32,278 bases of DNA from an uncultured Bacillota bacterium (GCA_947385365.1 CANDKT010000013.1:1-32278), one strand, 5' to 3'; shown: positions 1 to 7,304, counted from the stretch's first letter. Notes: generated by a model not told the origin, from the sequence alone. Numbers and translations: made by a program.

Positions 1-84
1 CAGGGCAAGTCGGTTGGCGCTATTTGCGCCAGAGCCACTGACTGCAATATCCACAACAACGAAGTGTATTCTATTTACGATTAA
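1..84 (+). CDS. possible 3' end of an upstream gene (partial)
   Basis: Frame 1 is open from the first base of the window to a TAA at 82-84 (27 codons). The visible peptide ends in NNEVYSIYD and has alternating hydrophobic and Asn residues, as in the last turn of a parallel beta-helix. No start, domain or ribosome site is visible because the gene would begin outside the window. It could equally be a chance open frame next to the insertion-sequence remnant. Function is unknown. Confidence 0.2.
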   Translation, partial: QGKSVGAICARATDCNIHNNEVYSIYD

Positions 85-307
85 ACAGTAGCCAGTGGTT
101 CAAGAGAGGGCTATCAATACTGACAAGCCCCCTCTTTATCGGGGGGATTTCATCTTTTAGGTGAAATCCCCCTTGACAAATGTTCTCTTGTTTCATTCTC
201 TCAGCAAGAAAATGGTTGAACACAAACCGGCAGCAACCAAAAGTCCTTTGTATTAAGTTTTCCTGCGCTGCGTTCGGATATATCCGAAACTTGTAGGAAT
301 ACTCCAT
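71..307 (-). pseudogene. tnpB: truncated IS605/IS607-type TnpB, N-terminal fragment
   Basis: From the ATG at 307 the protein begins [15 protein letters not shown] and continues through an [15 protein letters not shown] segment. This is the N-terminal helix-turn-helix region of TnpB/OrfB proteins, the RNA-guided nucleases of IS200/IS605 elements. After about 44 residues the similarity stops and about 35 unrelated residues follow to a stop at 71. Intact TnpB is roughly 350-450 residues, so the RuvC-like nuclease core and zinc ribbon are missing. A longer reading starts at 334, but the family start fits 307 better. The break coincides with an 11-bp perfect hairpin at 142-172, which could be a subterminal palindrome of the element. 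No TnpA gene is visible. I infer an internally deleted, non-functional copy. Confidence 0.65.
142..172. repeat. 11-bp perfect inverted repeat, possible IS end palindrome
   Basis: The arm GGGGGATTTCA at 142-152 pairs perfectly with TGAAATCCCCC at 162-172 around a 9-base loop. The sequence just upstream (126-131, CCCCCT) could pair instead with the G-run of the left arm. It sits where TnpB homology ends. Subterminal palindromes are how IS200/IS605 elements are recognised by TnpA, so this may be the right end of the decayed element. It has no U-tract and is not a convincing terminator. Confidence 0.4.
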
Positions 308-426
308 AAAATCACCAAAACTACTATAGCACAAAATCCTTAGAAAGAAAAGTGCCTTATATCCCCATGCCGAAAGGCAGGGGCTTTACGGCGCATTTGG
401 TAAACGTTCGGAAGGGGGCGCGGGAC

Positions 427-1104
427 GTGCCGGTCGAGGTCAGGGAGCTGGATATTGACGAAGTATTGCGTTACATGGGCTGCCCGCCGGAACGGGCGGA
501 GGCATCGGTCCGTGTGTTGGCGGAACGGGCGGTAGAACTGCTGCTGCGCGAGATCCAGCCCCGTTGGGCTTGGCGGGCGTTCCGGCTGACGTTGGAGCCG
601 GACGGGGTTCGTTTGGACGGCGGGCTGCTGCTGCCTGGGGCGGACCTGAAAGCGCACCTGACCGGCTGCGAACAGGCGGCGTTGTTCTGCGCGACGTTAG
701 GGAGCGGAGCGGACCGGTTGATCCGGCGGTTGGAGAGCCGGGACTTGGCGCAGGCGTTCGCGGTGGACAGCGCGGCGGCGGCGGCGGTGGAGTCGGTGTG
801 CGATCAGGTCGAGCTGGAACTGCAAAGCCGCTTCCCCGGACATTTTTTCCCGTTTCGGTACAGCCCCGGTTACGGCGACCTGCCGCTGTCGCTGCAAAAC
901 GAACTGCTGGATTTGTTAGACGCGCCCCGTCGGGTGGGCCTGACGGCCAGCGCCGATCACATCCTGATTCCGCGGAAGTCCGTGACCGCTTTTTTAGGGG
1001 TAGCGGACCGCCCTGTGGCGCGGAAGAGCCGCAGTTGTCTCGGGTGCCCAGCGCGGGAGGAGTGCCAATATCGAAAGTCAGGTGGACATTGTGGGATTTC
1101 GTGA
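427..1104 (+). CDS. standalone B12-dependent methionine synthase activation-domain protein
   Basis: This 225-residue protein matches the C-terminal reactivation domain of MetH (Met_synt_B12), which uses SAM and an electron donor to return oxidised cob(II)alamin to methylcobalamin. The signature RYSPGYGDLP at about 150-160 corresponds to the SAM-binding RxxxGY motif. A VGLTASADHILIPRKSVTAF stretch follows, as in the family. The C-terminus carries an extra cysteine cluster, CX2CX5CX8C, which could hold zinc or an iron-sulfur cluster (inference). I chose GTG at 427 because GAAGGGGG lies about 8 bases upstream and VEVRELDIDEVLRYMG is where family members begin. The frame is also open from a GTG at 352 or an ATG at 367, but those extra residues look unrelated. 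It overlaps the start of metH, which lacks this domain, so the two products probably work together. Confidence 0.85.
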   Translation: MPVEVRELDIDEVLRYMGCPPERAEASVRVLAERAVELLLREIQPRWAWRAFRLTLEPDGVRLDGGLLLPGADLKAHLTGCEQAALFCATLGSGADRLIRRLESRDLAQAFAVDSAAAAAVESVCDQVELELQSRFPGHFFPFRYSPGYGDLPLSLQNELLDLLDAPRRVGLTASADHILIPRKSVTAFLGVADRPVARKSRSCLGCPAREECQYRKSGGHCGIS

Positions 1105-3451
1105 ACTGTTGCAAAAACCCGGACCCGTTCTGCTGGACGGAGGCATGGGGACCATGCTCCAGGCGCGGGGGTTAGGCTTGGGAGAAGCGCCGGAGCTGGC
1201 GGCCTTGGAACACCGGGACTGGTTGGTGGAGATACACCGAAGCTACGTCGAGGCGGGGGCGCAAATCTTGTGTGCGAACACGTTCGGGGCGAACCGGGAG
1301 AAGCTGGCCCGCACGGGGAAGACGGTGGAGGAAGTCATTCCGGCGTCGCTCGCGGCGGCGCGTGAGGCGGCGGGAGGCCAGGCGTTGGTAGCGTTGGACG
1401 TAGGCCCAATCGGGCAGCTGCTGGAACCGACCGGGACGTTAGACTTTGAGACGGCGGTGGAGATCTTCGCGCAGGAGGTACGCTGTGCGGTCTCGGCTGG
1501 GGCGGATCTGGTCATGATCGAGACGATGACGGACCTTCAGGAGTGCCGGGCGGCTCTGCTGGCGGTGAAGGAGAACAGCACGCTGCCGGTAATGGTGTCC
1601 CTGACCTACGAGGCGCGGGGCCGGACGTTTTTGGGACACGCTCCGGCGTGCGCGGCGTTGACCTTGGAGGGCATGGGCGCGGACGTGATCGGGGTGAACT
1701 GTTCCCTGGGACCGCGGGAGATGCCCGCGCTGGTGGAGGAGCTGCGCCGTTGGACAGCGCTGCCCCTCTCGGTCAAGCCGAACGCAGGACTGCCGGACCC
1801 TGGGGGAGCGGGGTACGATATCACGGCGGAGGAGTTCGCGGCGAGCATGGCGGAGCTGACGGCGTTGGGCGTGAAGTTCTGCGGCGGCTGCTGCGGGACG
1901 ACGCCGGAGTACATCGCGCAGTTGAAGCGGGCGTTGACCGGGCGGACGTTGGCCGAGCCGGAGCGGCGAGTCCCGGCGGCGGTGTGCAGCGGGACGTGTG
2001 TAGTACCGATTGACCGGGTGCGGGTCATTGGGGAGCGCATCAACCCGACCGGAAAGAAGCGCATGAAAGAGGCGCTTCTCCGAGGCGACGTGGACTTCAT
2101 GCTGAGCCAGGCGTTGGAGCAGGTGGAAGCGGGAGCGGATATTCTGGACGTCAACGTGGGCTTGCCGGAGATCGACGAGGGGGCGATGATGGTCCGGGTG
2201 GTCAAGGCGCTGCAAGGGGTAGTGGACGCGCCGTTACAGCTGGACTCGTCGTCGCCGGAGGCGTTGGAACGCGGGCTGCGGGTGTACTGCGGCAAGGCGA
2301 TTGTCAATTCGGTCAACGGGGACGCGGAGACGCTGGACGCGGTCCTACCGCTGGTGAAGAAGTACGGCGCGGCGGTGGTTGGGCTGACGCTGGACCGGAA
2401 CGGGATTCCGCAGACGGCGGAGGCTCGGCTGGAAATCGCCCGGCGGATTTTGGAACGAGCGTTGGCCTACGGGATACGCCGGGAGGACGTGTACATCGAC
2501 TGCCTGACGCTGACGGCGTCGGCGGAGCAGGCGGGCGCGGCGCAGACGTTGGAGGCGTTGAGCCGGGTCAAGTCGGAGCTGGGGCTGAAGACGCTGTTAG
2601 GGGTGTCGAACATCTCGTTTGGGCTACCGGCGCGGCCAGTGGTGAACCAGAACTTCCTGATGATGGCGATGACACGGGGGTTGGACCTTCCGATTTTGAA
2701 CCCCAACGTGGAGGCCATGATAGCGGCGGTGCGGAGCTACCATCTGCTGATGAACGTGGACCGGGAGGCGCGGGAATTTATCGCGGCTTACGGGAACGCG
2801 GCGGTGGAGGTGAAACCGGTTGCAGGCGGGGCGCGTTCGCTGAGGCAGATCGTGGAGTCCGGCTTGCGGGGCGAGGCGGGCGCGGCGGTCCGGGAGCTGC
2901 TGGAGACCGTGGAGCCGATGGAGATCGTGGATGGCATTCTGATCCCCGCGTTGGATCAGGTAGGCGCGGATTTTGAAGCGGGCCGGGTATTTTTACCGCA
3001 GCTGATCCAGTCGGCAGGGGCGGCGCAGGCGGCGTTCGAGGTGATCCGGGAACGTTTGAGCGGCCAGGCCGGGCCGGAGAGCGGAAAAGGACCAATCATA
3101 TTGGCGACGGTCAAGGGGGATATCCACGACATCGGGAAGAACATCGTGAAGGTGCTGCTGGAGAATTACGGCTACGCGGTGATCGACTTGGGCAAGGACG
3201 TGGAGCCTTTGGCGGTTGCGGAAGCGGTCCGGACGCATCACGCGCCTTTAGTTGGGCTGTCGGCTCTGATGACCACGACGCTCCAGAGCATGGAGGAGAC
3301 CATCGGGCTGCTGCGCCGGGAGGGATTGCGCTGCAAGACGGTGGTAGGCGGGGCGGTGCTGACGCGGGAGTACGCCGAACGGATTGGGGCGGACTTCTAC
3401 GCGAAGGACGCGAAGGAGAGCGTAGACGTAGCGCGCCAAGTGATCGGCTAG
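1091..3451 (+). CDS. metH: cobalamin-dependent methionine synthase lacking the activation domain
   Basis: This enzyme transfers a methyl group from 5-methyltetrahydrofolate to homocysteine through methylcobalamin, making methionine in the cytoplasm. Domains in order: homocysteine-binding barrel (about 1-285) with zinc ligands Cys204 in GVNCS and Cys267/Cys268 in GGCCGT; pterin-binding barrel (about 305-560) beginning VRVIGERINPTGKK; the four-helix cap; and the Rossmann cobalamin domain with GDIHDIGKN, in which His679 is the lower cobalt ligand. E. coli MetH is about 1,230 residues; this one is 786 because the reactivation domain is a separate upstream gene. GTG at 1091 follows CAGGTGG by 5 bases. 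GTG at 1082 is in frame and is the alternative. Either start overlaps the previous gene (by 14 or 23 bases), which indicates translational coupling. Stop is TAG. Confidence 0.93.
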   Translation: MGFRELLQKPGPVLLDGGMGTMLQARGLGLGEAPELAALEHRDWLVEIHRSYVEAGAQILCANTFGANREKLARTGKTVEEVIPASLAAAREAAGGQALVALDVGPIGQLLEPTGTLDFETAVEIFAQEVRCAVSAGADLVMIETMTDLQECRAALLAVKENSTLPVMVSLTYEARGRTFLGHAPACAALTLEGMGADVIGVNCSLGPREMPALVEELRRWTALPLSVKPNAGLPDPGGAGYDITAEEFAASMAELTALGVKFCGGCCGTTPEYIAQLKRALTGRTLAEPERRVPAAVCSGTCVVPIDRVRVIGERINPTGKKRMKEALLRGDVDFMLSQALEQVEAGADILDVNVGLPEIDEGAMMVRVVKALQGVVDAPLQLDSSSPEALERGLRVYCGKAIVNSVNGDAETLDAVLPLVKKYGAAVVGLTLDRNGIPQTAEARLEIARRILERALAYGIRREDVYIDCLTLTASAEQAGAAQTLEALSRVKSELGLKTLLGVSNISFGLPARPVVNQNFLMMAMTRGLDLPILNPNVEAMIAAVRSYHLLMNVDREAREFIAAYGNAAVEVKPVAGGARSLRQIVESGLRGEAGAAVRELLETVEPMEIVDGILIPALDQVGADFEAGRVFLPQLIQSAGAAQAAFEVIRERLSGQAGPESGKGPIILATVKGDIHDIGKNIVKVLLENYGYAVIDLGKDVEPLAVAEAVRTHHAPLVGLSALMTTTLQSMEETIGLLRREGLRCKTVVGGAVLTREYAERIGADFYAKDAKESVDVARQVIG

Positions 3452-3728
3452 GGTTTCCGGAGAGGAATATCGGAGCGGTTTATGGCGGTTATGGTTTTGA
3501 CACCGGAAAGTTTGCAAAACGGGTCGGGGGAATCGGGGAGCCGAACGGATGTTCCGCCTGATTTTGCAAGGCTTCTCCACATTTTCCACAGGGTTGTCCA
3601 CATTTGTGGATGAGAACTTTCCGGGCCGGAAAGCCCATAGGGTGGTTTCCATAACATTTGTCAAGCCTCAATTTTTACTAAATGTTGCAAGTCTGTTTTG
3701 ACGCTGCGAGCCGGTAGGAGGGATTCGC
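3452..3728. other. 277-base intergenic gap between metH and mnmE
   Basis: Apart from the DnaA-box-like cluster, the gap holds a palindrome CTTTCCG-GGC-CGGAAAG at 3617-3633. It also has a weak promoter candidate, TTGTCA at 3658-3663 with a poor -10 (AATGTT) 17 bases on. I see no clear terminator after metH and no structured RNA family I recognise. ORFs on the minus strand here have no ribosome sites or recognisable products. Confidence 0.5.
3573..3613. promoter_or_regulatory. cluster of four DnaA-box-like 9-mers
   Basis: Within 41 bases upstream of mnmE are TTCTCCACA (3573-3581), TTTTCCACA (3582-3590), TTGTCCACA (3594-3602) and, inverted, TCATCCACA (3605-3613 read on the minus strand). Each differs from the consensus TTATCCACA at one position. 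The first three are direct repeats at 9- and 12-base spacing. A 7-bp palindrome (3617-3633) follows, and a somewhat AT-richer stretch lies at 3650-3700. No dnaA, dnaN, rpmH or gidA is adjacent, so this is not a standard oriC neighbourhood. It could be a DnaA-regulated promoter or a titration site. Confidence 0.45.
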
Positions 3729-5108
3729 GTGAAGGCACGTCAGGAGACGATAGCGGCCATTTCCACGCCGCCCGGAGCGGGTGGAATCGGGGTGCTTCGG
3801 CTATCGGGGCCGGATGCGGTTGCGGTAGCGGGACGCTGTTTCCGGGCTCTGGACCGGAAGGCGTTGGAGGCGCATGAGCCGCGGAAGTTGATTTACGGGG
3901 AGTTATTGGACCGCGGCGGGGAAGTGATCGACTGGTGTTTGTGTACCTACAGCCGCGGGCCGAGCAGCTACACGGGGGAGGACACGGCGGAGTTCCAGTG
4001 TCACGGTTCGCCGATGGTGCTGACGTTAGGGTTGGAGTCGCTGTTCGCGCAGGGGGCGCGTCAAGCGGGGCCGGGGGAATTTACCCGGCGGGCGTTTTGG
4101 AACGGCAAGCTGGACCTGGCGCAGGCGGAGGCGGTAGGGGACTTGTTAGAGGCGCAGAGCCGGGAAGGAGCCCGTCACGCGGCGGGTCAGCTAGCGGGGG
4201 CGTTGTCGAAGAAGATCGGGGCGATTTACGCCGCGCTGACGGACGTGATGGCGCACTTCCACGCGGTGCTGGACTACCCGGACGAGGACATCGACCCGTT
4301 CCGTTTGGAGGAGTTGGACGGGACGCTGGCCGAGCAGGAGCGGGAATTGAAAGGACTTCTGGCGACCTGTGGGCGCGGGAAGCAGTTGCGGGACGGGGTG
4401 CCTTGCGCGATTGTGGGGCGTCCGAACGCGGGGAAATCCTCTTTGCTGAACGCGCTGTTGGGCTGGGAGCGTGCGATTGTGACGGAGATCCCTGGGACGA
4501 CGCGGGACACGGTCGAGGAACGCTGTGAACTGGGCGGGGTACCGCTGCGGCTTATCGACACGGCGGGACTCCGGGAGACGCTGGACCCGGTGGAAATGCT
4601 GGGCGTGGAGCGCAGCCGGAGAGCGATGGAGGAAGCAGGGCTGATCTTCGTACTTTGGGACGGTTCGGTTCCGGCAACGCAGGAGGACGTTCAGCTGTTG
4701 GAGCAGGCGGTCCGGCGTGCCCCGACGGTCCTGGTGCAGACCAAGCGCGACTTACCGTTTGAAACGGCGGCGGATTGGGCTTTGCCGGAAGACGTACCGG
4801 TAGTGGAGCTGAGCGCGAAGACGGGAGAAGGCTTGGAAGAGCTGGAATGGGCGGTCACGGAGCTGTTTCCACGGGACGAGGCGGCGACTTACGGCGAGCT
4901 TCTGACGAACGCGCGGCAGGAGGAAGCGGCGCGTCGGGCCGCGGAGTCGGTACGCCGGGCCAGGGAGGCGTTGGAAGCGGGCGTGACGCCGGACGCGCTG
5001 CTGACGGACGTAGAGGCCGCGCTGGAAGCGTTAGGCGAACTGACGGGGCAATCCGTTCGGGAGGACGTCACGGACCGGATCTTCGCGCGTTTTTGCGTAG
5101 GGAAGTAA
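3729..5108 (+). CDS. mnmE: tRNA-modifying GTPase MnmE
   Basis: MnmE with its partner MnmG (GidA) makes the 5-carboxymethylaminomethyl modification of wobble uridine in certain tRNAs. The 459-residue length is normal. The N-terminal folate-binding domain opens ETIAAISTPPGAGGIGVLRL. The inserted Ras-like G domain has the P-loop G230RPNAGKS237, the DTAGLR motif at 277, and a G4 motif TKRD at 338-341, where most MnmE proteins have NKxD. The C-terminus is FCVGK, the family CxGK end whose Cys is important for catalysis. GTG at 3729 follows AGGAGGGA by about 6 bases. mnmG is not in the window. A bidirectional hairpin terminator lies directly after the stop. Confidence 0.95.
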   Translation: MKARQETIAAISTPPGAGGIGVLRLSGPDAVAVAGRCFRALDRKALEAHEPRKLIYGELLDRGGEVIDWCLCTYSRGPSSYTGEDTAEFQCHGSPMVLTLGLESLFAQGARQAGPGEFTRRAFWNGKLDLAQAEAVGDLLEAQSREGARHAAGQLAGALSKKIGAIYAALTDVMAHFHAVLDYPDEDIDPFRLEELDGTLAEQERELKGLLATCGRGKQLRDGVPCAIVGRPNAGKSSLLNALLGWERAIVTEIPGTTRDTVEERCELGGVPLRLIDTAGLRETLDPVEMLGVERSRRAMEEAGLIFVLWDGSVPATQEDVQLLEQAVRRAPTVLVQTKRDLPFETAADWALPEDVPVVELSAKTGEGLEELEWAVTELFPRDEAATYGELLTNARQEEAARRAAESVRRAREALEAGVTPDALLTDVEAALEALGELTGQSVREDVTDRIFARFCVGK

Positions 5109-5137
5109 AAAAGCCGCACAGACGGATGTCTGTGCGG
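5107..5137 (-). terminator. intrinsic terminator for the 5174-5662 gene, shared with mnmE
   Basis: A perfect 10-bp stem (5114-5123 with 5128-5137) and GGAT loop is followed on the minus strand by six U residues from 5112-5107. On the plus strand the downstream sequence is only weakly U-rich. It therefore serves mainly the minus-strand gene but lies at the meeting point of two convergent genes. Confidence 0.8.
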
Positions 5138-5173
5138 TTGCTATCGTTATAATGTTGGACGCTTTCTCACGCA

Positions 5174-5662
5174 TTATGGATGACTATCCTGTAACAAAGT
5201 AAAACTTTCCGCAACGCGATCACAAGCAAATTTGCTCAGTTTCTGATAGTGATCGACCGCTTCAAGGTCATCCGGAGGATAGTTCACATCGGTTGGGAAA
5301 TAAATCCCGTAATAGAAGCGATCATTTTCCCCCAAATAGCTTGGTCCATCCAAGACTTGGAAGGGGTTTTCCTCGACGGCATTCTTACCATATACCAAGA
5401 TGGAAAATACCGTTCCGGTCCATTCCGGATAATTGCTCCGAATATTTTTGTCCCGAAACGACAGTTCCGTTACTTCCGCATCGGATACCGTCTCAACGAC
5501 GAATTGACCTTCCAGCCAATCAATGCGGAAGCCATAGTCTTGGTTCGTATACGTTTGAATTGCACTGTGCCGGGAAACGAAGAAATATGCGGCAGCAGCC
5601 ACAACGAATACGCCGACCACTGATAGGAAGAAACCCCTTTTTTTGTTTTTCATTGCTTCCAC
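5174..5662 (-). CDS. membrane-anchored protein of unknown function
   Basis: The protein has a short basic N-terminus (KNKKRG), one strong membrane segment (about residues 10-29, FFLSVVGVFVVAAAAYFF) and an extracytoplasmic domain of about 130 residues rich in aromatic and acidic residues. There is no lipobox cysteine, so it is probably an N-terminally anchored membrane protein rather than a lipoprotein. I chose GTG at 5662 because AAAGAGGTG lies 5 bases upstream; ATG at 5653 (MKNKKRG) is the alternative, and the longer frame to 5728 has no support. It is a single gene with its own terminator, convergent with mnmE. I recognise no family. GC content is lower than that of the neighbours, which hints at acquisition by transfer. 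Confidence 0.7.
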   Translation of the reverse strand: MEAMKNKKRGFFLSVVGVFVVAAAAYFFVSRHSAIQTYTNQDYGFRIDWLEGQFVVETVSDAEVTELSFRDKNIRSNYPEWTGTVFSILVYGKNAVEENPFQVLDGPSYLGENDRFYYGIYFPTDVNYPPDDLEAVDHYQKLSKFACDRVAESFTLLQDSHP

Positions 5663-5725
5663 TAAAACACCTCTTTCCGCATAATATGATGGAACTTTTG
5701 TTCTTCCATTACATAGGGATGAGTA

Positions 5726-5771
5726 CAAAAAATTCCCATGTTCCTACCCCCGTAGGGGGGTGGGAACATGG
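5726..5771 (-). terminator. intrinsic terminator of the infC-rpmI-rplT operon
   Basis: A 16-bp nearly perfect stem (5736-5751 with 5756-5771, one mismatch) lies 10 bases after the rplT stop and is followed on the minus strand by a run of U residues (complement of 5727-5732). Confidence 0.85.
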
Positions 5772-5780
5772 AAGATCATG

Positions 5781-6137
5781 TTATGCGAGAGCTTTTTTGG
5801 CCATATCGGTGAGCTGGGTGAACGCGCCCTTATTGTTGACGGCCATTTCGGCGAGCATTTTGCGATTGATTTCGACGCCGGATTTTTTGAGGCCGTTCAT
5901 GAAGGTGGAGTAGTTCATTCCGTTGATTTTGCAGGCGGCGTTGATGCGGGTGATCCACAGCTGGCGGAAGTCGCGTTTTTTGAGTTTACGGCCGGTGTAG
6001 GCGTAGACGCCGGATTTCATGACGGCCTGGTTCGCCATTTTGAAGTGCTTGGACTTGGAACCCCAGTAGCCCTTGGCCATTTTCAGGATTTTATTTCTTC
6101 TTTTGCGCGTCATCATCGCGCCCTTGACTCTTGCCAT
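5781..6137 (-). CDS. rplT: 50S ribosomal protein L20
   Basis: The 118-residue basic protein starts [19 protein letters not shown] and has the family [12 protein letters not shown] segment and a C-terminal globular part. L20 is needed early in 50S assembly and binds 23S rRNA. In Firmicutes it also represses its own operon by binding the infC leader. ATG at 6137 follows AGGGGAGG. It is the last gene of infC-rpmI-rplT, 21 bases after rpmI, with a terminator immediately after. Confidence 0.98.
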   Translation of the reverse strand: MARVKGAMMTRKRRNKILKMAKGYWGSKSKHFKMANQAVMKSGVYAYTGRKLKKRDFRQLWITRINAACKINGMNYSTFMNGLKKSGVEINRKMLAEMAVNNKGAFTQLTDMAKKALA

Positions 6138-6158
6138 GATTGGTTTCCTCCCCTTTTC

Positions 6159-6368
6159 TTACTTGTACAGGATCATGCGCTTGATGGCGGCCTCGTTGGT
6201 TTTATCGGCGTAGGTGATGCCGCGCAGGGCGCGTTTGAGTTTTGTGGTCTTGCCGTGACCGTTGAGCAGGTGACGTTTTTTGGTCATGGCGCGTTTGACC
6301 TTGCCGGATTTGGTGAGAGAGAAACGTTTTTTGGCGCCGCTGTGAGTTTTGATTTTGATCTTCGCCAT
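6159..6368 (-). CDS. rpmI: 50S ribosomal protein L35
   Basis: A 69-residue, very basic protein beginning MAKIKIKTHSGAKKRF and containing KKRHLLNGHGKTTKLKR, typical of L35 (usually 64-66 residues). It is a structural protein of the large subunit. ATG at 6368 is preceded by AAAGGAG. It lies 18 bases after infC and 21 bases before rplT, the universal order of this operon. Confidence 0.97.
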   Translation of the reverse strand: MAKIKIKTHSGAKKRFSLTKSGKVKRAMTKKRHLLNGHGKTTKLKRALRGITYADKTNEAAIKRMILYK

Positions 6369-6386
6369 AACAGAGAACTCCTTTTC

Positions 6387-6917
6387 TTACTTTTTCGTGT
6401 CCTTAGCGGGTTTGGGGGACAGGAAGATGGACATATGCCGGCCTTCGAGTTTCGGGCTTTTATCCATCACGGCGATCTCGCTGCACTCCTCGGCGAAGCG
6501 CAGCAGCAATTCCTGTCCGATATTGGTGTGGGCCATTTCGCGGCCGCGGAAGCGGACGGTGACTTTGCAGCGGTTGCCCTCGGACAGGAACTTCTGGGCA
6601 TTTCTGAGTTTCACGTTGAAATCGTTCACGTCGATACTGGGGGACATTCGGATTTCTTTGATCTCCACCACCCGCTGATTTTTTCGGGCTTCCTTCTCGC
6701 GCTTGGTCTGCTCGAACCGGTATTTGCCGTAGTCCATGAGCTTACATACGGGAGGGACGGCGTTGGGGGAGATCTTGACCAGGTCCAGATTCCGCTCTTC
6801 GGCCAAGCGCAGTGCCTCCTGGGAGGACATGATGCCCAGCTGTTCTCCGGTCTCGGAGATCAGGCGGACCTCTCTGTCCCGGATTTCTTCGTTGGTTTGA
6901 TGACCTGTGTTAGCGAT
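6387..6917 (-). CDS. infC: translation initiation factor IF-3, AUC start codon
   Basis: IF-3 binds the 30S subunit, prevents premature 50S joining and checks start-codon choice. The protein contains NEEIRDREVRLISETGEQLG, the conserved N-terminal sequence, the linker with YGKYRFEQTKREKEARK, and the C-terminal domain with EIRMSPSIDVND. The frame is open upstream to 7097, but no ATG, GTG or TTG lies between the strong Shine-Dalgarno GGAGGTG (minus strand, 6931-6925) and the conserved region. The codon 7 bases after it is ATC at 6917-6915, which gives 176 residues, the normal length. IF-3 discriminates against non-canonical starts, so this should create autoregulation, as known for the AUU start of E. 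coli infC. The longer product from 7097 would overlap the leader hairpins and is unlikely. Confidence 0.93.
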   Translation of the reverse strand: MANTGHQTNEEIRDREVRLISETGEQLGIMSSQEALRLAEERNLDLVKISPNAVPPVCKLMDYGKYRFEQTKREKEARKNQRVVEIKEIRMSPSIDVNDFNVKLRNAQKFLSEGNRCKVTVRFRGREMAHTNIGQELLLRFAEECSEIAVMDKSPKLEGRHMSIFLSPKPAKDTKK

Positions 6918-7069
6918 GGGAAAGCACCTCCAGACAAAATAAAATACGGGCCGCCGGAAGGCTCCCGTACCACAGCAAAACAGCGCCGGTTGACCGGCGG
7001 TGTTCATCCATGTTGACCCTTTGGCGTTAGCCGGAGGTGAGGACGGGGACCGTTCCTGCTTTCTTGTAC
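6918..7069 (-). promoter_or_regulatory. infC leader with attenuator, L20-leader-like
   Basis: The roughly 150-base leader between the promoter and infC contains a stable hairpin (plus-strand arms 6984-6989 and 6994-6999, TTGA loop) and then a terminator-type hairpin (6945-6969) followed by U-rich sequence. The segment at 6994-7000 is perfectly complementary to 6951-6957 inside the terminator, so an antiterminator pairing would exclude the terminator. L20 binding to the leader and premature termination are established for this operon in Bacillus. That the same control operates here is inferred from structure and position. Confidence 0.7.
6936..6969 (-). terminator. leader terminator of the infC operon
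   Basis: On the minus strand TACGGG...CCCGTA (6969-6964 with 6950-6945) forms a stem continued by GCC/GGC, followed by TTTTATTTT. It lies just before the infC Shine-Dalgarno, so stopping here would silence the whole operon. Confidence 0.75.
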
Positions 7070-7075
7070 TGGAGC

Positions 7076-7104
7076 ATTCTATCACTCCAGACTGCATTTG
7101 TCAA
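7076..7104 (-). promoter_or_regulatory. promoter of the infC-rpmI-rplT operon
   Basis: Minus strand: consensus -35 TTGACA (7104-7099), a 17-base spacer and -10 TAGAAT (7081-7076). Transcription should begin near 7069, giving a leader of about 150 bases. Confidence 0.85.
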
Positions 7105-7131
7105 GGAGATTTTCAAACATCCCACGCCCGT

Positions 7132-7221
7132 TTCATAAAAGCTGTATTCTCCCCCCGAAGAGGGAGAATACAAAAAATATTTCATAAAAGCTGCATTCTC
7201 CCCCCGAGGGGGGGAGAATGC
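7132..7221. repeat. two tandem 49-base units, each with a strong hairpin
   Basis: TTCATAAAAGCTG occurs at 7132 and again at 7181, each time followed by a hairpin: arms 7144-7153/7162-7171 (10 bp) and 7193-7205/7209-7221 (13 bp), then CAAAAAAT. The two copies differ by a compensatory change in the stem (T-A in the first, C-G in the second), so the fold appears to be selected. The A-run follows the stem on the plus strand and there is no U-tract in the usual place, so these are not simple terminators. The core ATTCTCCCC/GGGGAGAAT is the same as in the terminator at 19033-19054. Confidence 0.6.
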
Positions 7222-7304
7222 AAAAAATGTAAAAAATCCCTTTTCTCGGCTGACACGTAGAAAAGCAATTTGTGAAACAGGTGTAGGAAAACAAAAACGC
7301 AGGC
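7222..7304. other. gap upstream of the antisense RNA promoter
   Basis: Nothing beyond A/T-rich sequence was recognised here. Together with the hairpin repeats it separates the divergent infC promoter and the antisense RNA promoter. Confidence 0.4.

Noticed and set aside
352..426. N-terminal extension of the reactivation protein from GTG 352 or ATG 367
   Set aside because: The extra residues do not resemble the family, and GAAGGGGG is correctly placed for GTG 427.
3573..3613. Calling the DnaA-box cluster an origin of replication
   Set aside because: No dnaA, dnaN, rpmH or gidA flanks it and no clear AT-rich unwinding region is visible. It is reported only as a cluster of box-like sites.
5760..7016. 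418-codon plus-strand frame across the ribosomal protein genes
   Set aside because: It overlaps infC, rpmI and rplT completely on the opposite strand. Those are certain genes, so this is a shadow.
6918..7097. Long N-terminal form of IF-3 from the ATG at 7097
   Set aside because: It would be translated through the leader hairpins and terminator, and the promoter start point (about 7069) lies downstream of that ATG.
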